Shown here in pieces: positions 8,535 to 14,983 of a DNA stretch of 21,529 nt. The DNA comes from Tannerella sp. Lineage in GTDB: Bacteria > Bacteroidota > Bacteroidia > Bacteroidales > Tannerellaceae. A model generated the notes under the pieces. That model was not told the origin of the DNA. It saw only the letters and a list, made by a program, of their open reading frames with translations, and did not search any database. Location of the stretch: assembly GCA_031272655.1 (NCBI GenBank), contig JAISTJ010000160.1, positions 1 through 21,529 of the forward strand. The letters are read 5' to 3'. Numbering within the stretch: position 1 is the first letter of the stretch; each line of letters starts with the position of its first letter. Position numbers and translations under genes: made by a program.

Positions 8535-8566
8535 CAAAGTACGACATTTTTTTTGAACTTACCAAA
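8535..8566 (-). promoter_or_regulatory. Bacteroidetes-type promoter for the sigma/anti-sigma genes
   Basis: On the minus strand TTTG (8563-8566), a 20-base spacer and GTACTTTG (8535-8542) form a good -33/-7 pair, followed by CGCCCGATAA. The same ten bases follow the -7 element of the invertible promoter near 19800. Predicted start near 8527 gives a leader of about 105 bases. Confidence 0.65.
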
Positions 8567-8653
8567 TTATTTTTTATGTTATTAAACATATTTTTGCAGC
8601 ATGTTTTTTGATTTTTGGCGTTTTTTGGGGTCAAAATGACTTTTTGCGCGATG

Positions 8654-9994
8654 TTAATTTGCCTTATATTTGACTTTTATACCTGCCTTTTCGTTTGTTA
8701 TTATCCCGTTTGAAAAAACTTTTGTTCCGTTAATAAATGTTTTCATGACAGAATGTCCGAAGGTCGTTTTTTCGAACGGAGACCAGCCGCAACGGTAAAA
8801 AATATTTTCTTTTTTTACTTTTTGCGGCTTTTTCGGGTCAATAACGACTAAATCGGCATAAAAATTTTCACGAATGAAGCCTCTTTTTTCAATTTTATAT
8901 AGAGTCGCAGGATTATGCGAGAGCATTTCTACGACTTTTTCTTTAGTGAAGTATCCTTGTTTTGCCATTTCGAGCATCGCTTGCAGGGAGTGTTGTACTA
9001 AGGGGCCTCCTGAGGCGGCTTTAAGGCAGGAACCTTCTTTTTCGGACAGCAGATGCGGCGCATGGTCGGTCGCCACTACCGAGATGACGTCTTCGTTGAC
9101 AGCTTTGCGAAGTGCATCACGGTCTGCGGCAGTTTTTATCGCCGGATTCCATTTTATAAGGTTTCCGAGACGGGCATAGTCTTCATCGCAAAACCAGAGG
9201 TGATGAATACATGCTTCACCGGTTATCTTTCTGTCTTCTATAGCCCCTCGGTCAAGAAGTGATAATTCTCGTGCTGTGGAGATATGAAAGATGTGCAGTC
9301 TTGTGTCAAGCTCGCGTGCTAAAGCCGTAGCAGCAGACGACGAACTGTAACAAGCCTCGGCGTCTCTTATTTTAGGATGAAAGGTGATATCTAAATTTTC
9401 ACCATACAATGAAACGTAATGTTCTCTGTTTCTGCGTATTATATTTTCGTCTTCGGCATGAACAGCTATCAGGAAATCATTTTGGGAGAAAAATTTTCTC
9501 AGGGCGTGTTTATCATCCACAAGCATATTGCCTGTAGAAGCGCCGAGGAACAATTTTATTCCCGGTACGCTGTTACGGTCGAGTTCGCTGATAAGGTGGG
9601 CGTTATTGTTGGTTCCGCCGAAGAAGAAAGAATAGTTGGTAACAGAGGATTCTGCTGCTCTTTGAAACTTCCATTCGAGCGCCTCAATTGTTGTTGTCTG
9701 GGGTAACGTGTTTGGCATATCCATAAAGGTTGTAACGCCACCGGCAGCTGCTGCACGGCTTTCACTTCCAATGTCGCCTTTATGAGTCAATCCGGGCTCG
9801 CGAAAATGCACCTGATCATCTATGACTCCCGGGAGTAACCATTTGTCTGTGAGGTCAATAACTTCTGCTTCCGGAAAATCAGTTGGTTTAGTTTCTCCTT
9901 CAATGACCTTTGCTATAAACATGCCATCTATCAGGATTGAGCCGATAAATGACCGTCCTTCATTTATTATCAGGGCATTATGCAGGAACTTCAT
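8654..9994 (-). CDS. pyrC: Dihydroorotase, class I
   Basis: A 446-residue cytosolic amidohydrolase that closes N-carbamoyl-L-aspartate to dihydroorotate, the third step of pyrimidine synthesis. Visible active-site elements: VIDDQVHFREPG (Asp60, Gln61, His63, Arg65), MDMPNT, PGIKLFLG (Lys147, usually carboxylated), VHAEDE (His179), HIFHIST (His237), and ATDHAPH (Asp310) with the SGGPLVQHS substrate loop. The first His of the usual D-x-H-x-H metal motif is Gln; I recall the same DDQVHFREPG in the Porphyromonas gingivalis enzyme, so this is probably lineage-typical and not a defect. The length fits the family. Its start overlaps the upstream glycosyltransferase gene by 17 bp, so the two are translationally coupled, although the pathways are unrelated. 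Confidence 0.93.
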   Translation of the reverse strand: MKFLHNALIINEGRSFIGSILIDGMFIAKVIEGETKPTDFPEAEVIDLTDKWLLPGVIDDQVHFREPGLTHKGDIGSESRAAAAGGVTTFMDMPNTLPQTTTIEALEWKFQRAAESSVTNYSFFFGGTNNNAHLISELDRNSVPGIKLFLGASTGNMLVDDKHALRKFFSQNDFLIAVHAEDENIIRRNREHYVSLYGENLDITFHPKIRDAEACYSSSSAATALARELDTRLHIFHISTARELSLLDRGAIEDRKITGEACIHHLWFCDEDYARLGNLIKWNPAIKTAADRDALRKAVNEDVISVVATDHAPHLLSEKEGSCLKAASGGPLVQHSLQAMLEMAKQGYFTKEKVVEMLSHNPATLYKIEKRGFIRENFYADLVVIDPKKPQKVKKENIFYRCGWSPFEKTTFGHSVMKTFINGTKVFSNGIITNEKAGIKVKYKAN

Positions 9995-10727
9995 AATGCG
10001 GATATTTTCGGAACAGGCTTTGCCATTTTAATTGAAGTACGCCGAGAAGCGCTTCTCCGAAGATAGAAGAGTTCATTTTTGAAGTGCCTAATACTCTGTT
10101 TATGAATATTATAGGAACTTCTACAAGTTTGAAGCCGCATTTATATGCAGTAAATTTCATTTCAATCTGGAAAGCATATCCTTTGAAATGAATTTTATCA
10201 AGTTCGATAGTTTCAAGCACTCGTCTGCGATAGCATTTAAAGCCGGCAGTAGTGTCTTTGATTTTCATTCCGGTTATAATCCGCACATAGACAGAGGCAT
10301 AATAAGACATAAGAACTCTACCGAGCGGCCAGTTAACGACATTCATACCGTTGCAATAACGCGAGCCGATGGCGACGTCTGCGCCTTGTTCGGCACAGGC
10401 GGCATACAGTCGAGGCAGGTCATTGGGATTATGGCTAAAATCAGCATCCATTTCAAAAATATAGTCGTACCCGTTTTCGAGTGCCCATTTGAAGCCGCAG
10501 ATATAAGCTGTCCCCAGACCTTGCTTGCCGGATCTTTCGATAAGGAACAATCTTCCCGCAAATTCTCCGTCCATCAAATTTTTAACAATAGCGGCCGTAC
10601 CGTCCGGCGAACCGTCGTCAATGATAACTATATTAAACGCCTTTTCGAGCGCAAAAACGGCTCTGATTATATTTTCAATATTTTCCTTTTCGTTATAAGT
10701 AGGGATAATAACTACGCTGTCTGACAT
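9978..10727 (-). CDS. Polyprenol monophosphomannose synthase-like glycosyltransferase (GT2)
   Basis: A 249-residue GT-A glycosyltransferase of the DPM1 type. Motifs: VIIPTYNEKENIENII at the N-terminus, IIDDGSPDGT, GLGTAYICGFKWAL, the DxD region FEMDADFSHNP, IGSRYCNG, and DTTAGFKCYRR. No transmembrane helices follow the catalytic domain, as in soluble DPM1-like enzymes that charge a polyprenyl phosphate with a sugar (mannose in the best-known members) for use in protein or envelope glycosylation. The open frame runs upstream to 10802, but the start at 10727 (MSDSVVIIPTYN) matches the family's usual beginning and lies downstream of the predicted promoter. The gene overlaps pyrC by 17 bp. The sugar donor cannot be deduced. 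Confidence 0.9.
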   Translation of the reverse strand: MSDSVVIIPTYNEKENIENIIRAVFALEKAFNIVIIDDGSPDGTAAIVKNLMDGEFAGRLFLIERSGKQGLGTAYICGFKWALENGYDYIFEMDADFSHNPNDLPRLYAACAEQGADVAIGSRYCNGMNVVNWPLGRVLMSYYASVYVRIITGMKIKDTTAGFKCYRRRVLETIELDKIHFKGYAFQIEMKFTAYKCGFKLVEVPIIFINRVLGTSKMNSSIFGEALLGVLQLKWQSLFRKYPHYEVPA

Positions 10728-10760
10728 ATCTTTTACAATTTTTAATCCGTTTTGAAAGCG

Positions 10761-10791
10761 TAAAGGTAAGGGTATTTTCGTAATTTGCCAA
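10761..10791 (-). promoter_or_regulatory. Promoter for the glycosyltransferase-pyrC pair
   Basis: On the minus strand TTG (10789-10791), 20 bases, then TACCTTTA (10761-10768), one base off the TAnnTTTG consensus. The predicted start is about 30 bases before the ATG at 10727. It also shows that the longer glycosyltransferase frame starting at 10802 is untranslated. Confidence 0.55.
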
Positions 10792-10811
10792 CTTTTTGGC
10801 AAAAAATTTTT

Positions 10812-11699
10812 TTATTCTATCATCAGAGGCGCGTACAAACCGGTTAAATCAAGGTTTTTTAGGTTCATTGCCAAGCCGAAAATCTCGCTTTTATCGTCGT
10901 CGCTGCTACATGGGAGGTGGATTTTGGCTTCTTTTGCCTGCTCATTTGCCTTTGCCTTTGCCTGTGTTTGTGTTTGCTTTTGCATTCGCGTTTGCGTCTG
11001 CGTTTGCTCTTCGAGGACAAAATTAATCAGCGCCTGTTTCACGTCATCGTTTTTGGCGTGCAGTTCCCTGAACAGGATGCCCCGGTCAACAAATGTTATT
11101 CCGACAGGCGTATCGTTTTCGACGGCTGTCCAAACGTTGCCGCCGTCATTGCGCAAATCTTTGATTATCAGATTAAATGCTTTTTCGTCATGGAGTATTG
11201 TGCGGTTGCGCTTTTTTTGTTTACGGTCGAAATAAGTGAAGTCTTCGGGTAGGGTGGGGCGGATTTTATGGCGTACGGGATGGGCGCTGTACATGCAGGT
11301 AACGACGCGACGCCTGATGGGAACTGTGTAGCCGAGCTTTTTATAGACATCAAACAGCCATGGCTCTTGCGGGATAAGTAAAGACGCCCCGTAACCGCGC
11401 TTGATGATTTCATCCTTCGCCGCAACCATCAATTCCCTCATCAGCCCGTTGCCGCGCTCAGACGGGACAGTACAGACGCCGCAGATATAAACGGCAGGAA
11501 TAAGAGCCTCATTGATTTTAATCTTATATGGCAGGATATGTAAAGCCGATATAATCAGGTTGTTACGTTTGATTATAAATGCGTTTTCGGGACGGTAAAA
11601 GCCGTCAAAAAACAACTTTACAAACTCGTCGGAATCGTGGAAAATATCTTGCCACAGCCGCATAAGTTCCGCCTTGTTACCTTCTTTTGACAGCTGCAT
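10812..11699 (-). CDS. GNAT-family N-acetyltransferase with a low-complexity insert
   Basis: A 295-residue protein. The N-terminal 130 residues look like a GNAT domain: LMRLWQDIFHDSDEFVKLFF, then VCTVPSERGNGLMRELM (the acetyl-CoA-binding R-G-x-G turn at about 82-85), and FDVYKKLGYT near the end of the fold. A second, less conserved half follows. Residues 231-259 form a Gln/Thr/Lys/Ala-rich tract (EEQTQTQTRMQKQTQTQAKA and onward) coded by hexamer repeats, probably a flexible, variable insert. The acceptor substrate is unknown. The start overlaps the end of the upstream DUF2156 gene by 23 bp, so the two are coupled; both proteins are acetyltransferase-fold relatives and may act in one modification pathway. 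Confidence 0.8.
   Translation of the reverse strand: MQLSKEGNKAELMRLWQDIFHDSDEFVKLFFDGFYRPENAFIIKRNNLIISALHILPYKIKINEALIPAVYICGVCTVPSERGNGLMRELMVAAKDEIIKRGYGASLLIPQEPWLFDVYKKLGYTVPIRRRVVTCMYSAHPVRHKIRPTLPEDFTYFDRKQKKRNRTILHDEKAFNLIIKDLRNDGGNVWTAVENDTPVGITFVDRGILFRELHAKNDDVKQALINFVLEEQTQTQTRMQKQTQTQAKAKANEQAKEAKIHLPCSSDDDKSEIFGLAMNLKNLDLTGLYAPLMIE
10923..11009 (-). repeat. Hexamer-rich in-frame repeat inside the acetyltransferase gene
   Basis: On the minus strand, units such as CAAACG, CAGACG, CAAACA and CAGGCA follow one another with small changes, coding Gln-Thr, Gln-Lys and Ala-Lys pairs. Because units are six bases long, gain or loss keeps the reading frame and only changes protein length. 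Confidence 0.75.
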
Positions 11700-12588
11700 T
11701 TTTTTCGAGAATGATTACGGGGTTGTAAGAAAGTTTGGATTGCCTGAGGCCGGCGATGCCAAGGTCTTCTTCGCGGTTGAGATAGACGTACTGTTCTGGT
11801 ATGCGTGATGCAAATTCCTGATTTATAAGGCTAAACACACCTTCATAGTTAATGTCGGCTTTCTCGACATGGATGCCGAAAGTGTCGGCATTGATGGGCG
11901 AACCGTAGGTGAAAGCGACGATTTTGCCGTCCACCTTTATGGCGCCGCCCATCAGACCAAGCCCGTCGAAATTGCTTAAAGCGAAACACATTGACTGCCT
12001 TTCGTTTAGCAGCGCTTCGCGGTCGTTTTCCTGCTCGTTATCTGCGAACCACTGCTGCTCAAGCTTCATGCACTCCGGAGTAATATCGGCCGTGATATTA
12101 ATGTACTGATAATCATATAGTTTACGAAACTTGTTGATATGATTCCGTTTGGGTTGAAATTTCTTGCCGGTGAGGTTTACAAGATCTTCGCGCCGGTAGA
12201 TGTAATCGTAATAATTTCGTTCCTGTATATAAGCGAAACTGTTGGGAAACAGCGTGTTAAGCACTTCTTTGCTTTCGGGGGTAACGCCGAGCATTAGAAG
12301 CGGGAAACCATGCTCTGCAGCGTCTTTTTCTATTGTAGTGATGGCGGCTGCCAATGCGTCATTGCGGGTTCCGACCGGAAACATATAGGCTAAGTGCCGG
12401 CGCCCTTTTTCTGTAACATAGAAGCGGAGGAAGAGGAAACCGTCGGCGACGGCGAACTCGCTGTCGTACAGGAACCGCCAGCTGCACATGTTGGCGAATG
12501 CGAAGTCGCAATTGCTGTATGCGCTCGCCAATGTGAAAGACGTTATCACCTCCTTGTCGGCTACTGTTATCGGTTTGAAATTCAACAT
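11677..12588 (-). CDS. DUF2156 (phosphatidylglycerol lysyltransferase C-terminal-like) protein
   Basis: A 303-residue soluble protein without signal peptide or membrane segments. Its pattern fits DUF2156: early CDFAFANMCSWRF, the central YIYRREDLVNLTGKKFQPKR followed by NHINKFRKLY, and the late VDGKIVAFTYGSPINADTFG, EGVFSLINQEFA and YVYLNREEDLGIAGLRQSKL. The fold is a tandem acetyltransferase-like one, related to the catalytic part of MprF, which transfers aminoacyl groups to lipids. The membrane domain of MprF is missing here, so the actual reaction is unknown. The ATG at 12588 lies 44 bp after the PHP gene stop, and no promoter is evident between them. Confidence 0.85.
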   Translation of the reverse strand: MLNFKPITVADKEVITSFTLASAYSNCDFAFANMCSWRFLYDSEFAVADGFLFLRFYVTEKGRRHLAYMFPVGTRNDALAAAITTIEKDAAEHGFPLLMLGVTPESKEVLNTLFPNSFAYIQERNYYDYIYRREDLVNLTGKKFQPKRNHINKFRKLYDYQYINITADITPECMKLEQQWFADNEQENDREALLNERQSMCFALSNFDGLGLMGGAIKVDGKIVAFTYGSPINADTFGIHVEKADINYEGVFSLINQEFASRIPEQYVYLNREEDLGIAGLRQSKLSYNPVIILEKNAAVKRR

Positions 12589-12632
12589 AATATATTATAT
12601 AAGCCTCATTGTTAACGCATTAAAGAAGCTGT

Positions 12633-13538
12633 CTAAGTTTCTGGATTGCTTCGTTCCTCGCTTCTTCTTTTTCGCTTGCGGAAAAAATGACGGATATCAA
12701 TATCCTGCCATTTGCCGTCAGCTAACTCCCGCAGGCTCCGGAAGCCGGCGGCGAGCAGCAATTCGATAGTCTCTTCGCGACCGTCATTGACTAATTCGGG
12801 ATAATGGCAGTCGGAATTTACCATGACGGGTATCTCCCTGTTATACAGCTCTTTAAATGATTCTATATGCGGAAAAGTTTGTCTGTAACGCCCCATATAT
12901 TTGGTGTTCACCTCAACCGCCAGGCCTTTTTCGGCGACAAAATCAAGCAGTTCGAGGAATGGTTTTTGAAACCATGAAGCATTGATGTCGAAATCGGGAT
13001 GGCGGCAGCCGTTGTAGCTGATTTTATCTATATGTCCCACAATATCAAAGCATCCGGCCTCAACCATTTGCATCGAAGCGTCAAAATACATTTCCGTCAT
13101 CCGGCGGATACTCCCCCCGCAATGGTTGTTAAGTCCGTCTTCAAAATCCTTGTACGGCCCGTCAATGCAAAGCATATTCTCCTCAAGCAGAGGCAGTTGC
13201 CAAGGGATGAAATGAATGGAACTTATCCTGAAATCAAGCGGTAAGTCCCTGAAATACGGGATTGAGGCGTTGTAAGTCTTATCCAAATAGTCTATTTCAA
13301 GACCCGTATATAGCTCAATTACACCTTTATACTTGATTTTAAGGCGGTTAGCCTCTTCTATGTAAGCCGTCATCCTGTTTTTGTTCATATTCCAGTAAGT
13401 CTCGAAAGGCAGCGGTGAGTGTGAAGAGAAGCCGTAAGCGCGAAAATTTTTTTCTATGGCTGATTTCACGAACTCTTCAGGCTCCGCCCGCCCGTCGCAG
13501 AATATGCAGTGACTGTGAAAGTTGCTATGTCTGTTCAA
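12633..13538 (-). CDS. PHP-family histidinol-phosphatase-like phosphoesterase
   Basis: A protein of about 301 residues with PHP metal-binding motifs: NFHSHCIFCDG (H-x-H), FSSHSP, GLEIDY, SSIHFIP, DIVGHIDK, VEVNTKY and VNSDCHYP near the C-terminus. This set is typical of HisK-type histidinol-phosphatases, which remove phosphate in histidine synthesis, but no other his gene is nearby. There is no ATG before the first motif. TTG codons occur at 13553 and 13538; the latter gives (M)NRHSNFHSH and is chosen. The upstream sequence is a TTAATTCT-type tandem repeat. The last 17-19 codons (RHFFRKRKRRSEERSNPET) lie in a dispersed repeat also found at 14914-14965, so both gene ends look altered by repeats. 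The core appears intact. Confidence 0.85.
   Translation of the reverse strand: MNRHSNFHSHCIFCDGRAEPEEFVKSAIEKNFRAYGFSSHSPLPFETYWNMNKNRMTAYIEEANRLKIKYKGVIELYTGLEIDYLDKTYNASIPYFRDLPLDFRISSIHFIPWQLPLLEENMLCIDGPYKDFEDGLNNHCGGSIRRMTEMYFDASMQMVEAGCFDIVGHIDKISYNGCRHPDFDINASWFQKPFLELLDFVAEKGLAVEVNTKYMGRYRQTFPHIESFKELYNREIPVMVNSDCHYPELVNDGREETIELLLAAGFRSLRELADGKWQDIDIRHFFRKRKRRSEERSNPET
12643..12692. repeat. Dispersed repeat, 50-bp copy, inside the 3' end of the PHP gene
   Basis: Starts GGATTGCTTCGTTCCTCGCT and ends GCGGAAAAAATGACG. A near-identical 52-bp copy lies at 14914-14965; they differ only in an 8- to 10-base stretch after the first GGATTGCTTC. The left part matches shorter copies at 20860, 20896 and 21359. 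Confidence 0.85.
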
Positions 13539-13590
13539 ATTCTTAATTCTCAATTCTTAATTTCTAATTCTCAATTCTTAATTCTCAATT
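13538..13590. repeat. AATTCTTAATTCTC tandem repeat between kbl and the PHP gene
   Basis: Units of AATTCTTAATTCTC alternate with shorter AATTCTC and AATTTCT forms across the whole gap. The repeat supplies the kbl stop codon on one side and the presumed TTG start of the PHP gene on the other. A related AATTCTT repeat occurs at 21331-21352. Confidence 0.8.
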
Positions 13591-14771
13591 ACATCTAACT
13601 CCTTTCCGACCTTGATAAACGCCCCAATCGCCTTGTCGAGATGCTCGCGGCGGTGTCCGGCGGACAACTGGACGCGGATACGAGCCTGTCCTTTAGGCAC
13701 AACGGGATAGTAAAAACCTGTAACGAAGATGCCTTCGTCCTGCATCTTGGCCGCAAACGTCTGTGACAGCGCCGCATCATAAAGCATCACTGCACAAATA
13801 GCTGATTGTGTGGGCTTTATATCAAAACCGGCGGCAATCATTCTGTCGCGGAAATAGTTCACGTTTTCAACGAGTACGGAATGAAGTTTATCGCTCTCAC
13901 TCAGGATATTAAACATCTCAATGCTTGCGCCGACGATAGCCGGTGCGAGCGAGTTGGAAAAAAGGTATGGGCGAGAGCGCTGACGCAGCAGGTCTATGAT
14001 TTCTTTGTGTCCCGTAGTGAAGCCGCCCATAGCGCCGCCGAACGACTTGCCGAGCGTGCCGGTAAATATGTCAATCCGGCCATAAGCTTTGTAAAGTTCC
14101 GCCACGCCGCGGCCGGTCGGACCAACTACTCCGGCAGAATGAGATTCGTCAACCATCACTAAAGCGTCGTATTTTTCGGCAAGCTCGCAGATTTTATCCA
14201 TAGGCGCAACGTTGCCGTCCATAGAAAAGACGCCGTCGGTGGCGATGATTCTGTGGCGCTGTTCTTGTGCTTCCCGAAGGCATTTTTCAAGTTCGTCCAT
14301 ATCGGCGTTTGCATAGCGGTAACGCTTTGCTTTACAGAGTCTTACGCCGTCAATGATAGAAGCGTGGTTTAATGCGTCCGAGATGATTGCGTCGTCTTCA
14401 CCGAGCAACGGCTCGAACAGTCCGCCGTTAGCATCAAAACACGAGCCGTAGAGTATCGTGTCTTCCGTTTTGAAATAGTTGGAAATAGCCGCTTCGAGCT
14501 GCTTGTGGAGGTCTTGGGTGCCGCAAATAAAACGCACCGACGACATGCCGTAGCCCCGTTCGTCCATAGTCTTTTTAGCTGCTTCGATAAGCCTCTGATT
14601 ATCAGATAGTCCAAGATAATTATTGGCGCAAAAATTGAGCGCTTCAACTCCTTCGTTCACCCTGATATCGGCTTTTTGAGGTGTGCGGATGATGCGTTCA
14701 CGCTTGTACAGCCCTGCTTCTTCGATGCTAATAAGCTCTTTTTCAAGAAATTGTTTAATCTTTCCGTACAT
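13578..14771 (-). CDS. kbl: Glycine C-acetyltransferase (2-amino-3-ketobutyrate CoA ligase)
   Basis: A 397-residue fold-type I PLP enzyme, nearly the same length as E. coli Kbl (398). It joins glycine and acetyl-CoA to give 2-amino-3-oxobutyrate, or runs in reverse during threonine breakdown. Long stretches match Kbl as I recall it: NFCANNYLGL, SVRFICGTQD, SCFDANGGLFE, IISDALNHASIIDGVRLCKA, and the PYLFSNSLAPAIV and FYYPVVPKGQARIR segments. PLP contacts are visible: His136, Asp208 and His211 (VDESHSAG), and the Schiff-base Lys242 in GTLGKSFGG. These separate it from BioF and serine palmitoyltransferase. No threonine dehydrogenase gene is adjacent. It has a good promoter upstream, and the PHP, DUF2156 and GNAT genes may follow on the same message. 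Confidence 0.95.
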   Translation of the reverse strand: MYGKIKQFLEKELISIEEAGLYKRERIIRTPQKADIRVNEGVEALNFCANNYLGLSDNQRLIEAAKKTMDERGYGMSSVRFICGTQDLHKQLEAAISNYFKTEDTILYGSCFDANGGLFEPLLGEDDAIISDALNHASIIDGVRLCKAKRYRYANADMDELEKCLREAQEQRHRIIATDGVFSMDGNVAPMDKICELAEKYDALVMVDESHSAGVVGPTGRGVAELYKAYGRIDIFTGTLGKSFGGAMGGFTTGHKEIIDLLRQRSRPYLFSNSLAPAIVGASIEMFNILSESDKLHSVLVENVNYFRDRMIAAGFDIKPTQSAICAVMLYDAALSQTFAAKMQDEGIFVTGFYYPVVPKGQARIRVQLSAGHRREHLDKAIGAFIKVGKELDVIEN

Positions 14772-14797
14772 ATTGATTATAATTTGGTTTCAGACCG

Positions 14798-14830
14798 CAA
14801 ATGTATAAAAAAAATGGAAATCAGGGCAAA
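14798..14830 (-). promoter_or_regulatory. Bacteroidetes-type promoter for kbl
   Basis: On the minus strand TTTG (14827-14830), a 21-base T-rich spacer and TACATTTG (14798-14805), an exact TAnnTTTG match followed by CGG. Predicted start is about 20 bases before the ATG at 14771. Confidence 0.72.
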
Positions 14831-14861
14831 AAAAATTGCATAACCGGTGATTATAATATAT

Positions 14862-14907
14862 GAGGCAACCCGGAAGCGCCTGAATGTCAGGTGTTCCGGA
14901 TTGCCTC
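14862..14907 (-). terminator. Strong hairpin after the second SusCD operon
   Basis: A 46-base dyad: a 21-base arm beginning GAGGCAATCCGGAA pairs with a 22-base arm ending CCGGGTTGCCTC around a CAT loop, with one wobble and a small bulge. It lies 77 bp past the SusD stop and before the kbl promoter. The following bases are ATATATTATAATC, not a pure T-run, so it may need Rho or act as a 3' stability stem. Confidence 0.6.
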
Positions 14908-14913
14908 ACTTTT

Positions 14914-14965
14914 GGATTGCTTCGCTACGCTCGCTTCTTCTTTTTCGCTTGCGGAAAAAATGACG
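14914..14965. repeat. Dispersed repeat, 52-bp copy, downstream of the second SusCD operon
   Basis: Same element as 12643-12692 (GGATTGCTTCGCTACGCTCG at the start, GCGGAAAAAATGACG at the end). Here it is intergenic, between the SusD stop and the hairpin, and disrupts nothing. Confidence 0.85.
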
Positions 14966-14983
14966 AGGGCGTTGCCAATTAAA

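Noticed and set aside
8590..8653. A terminator after pyrC
   Set aside because: Only a 4-bp stem (GTCA-TTT-TGAC) is visible after the stop codon, too weak to call.
10728..10802. Longer N-terminus of the glycosyltransferase
   Set aside because: The extra 25 codons carry no signal peptide or family similarity and overlap the predicted promoter; the ATG at 10727 gives the usual start.
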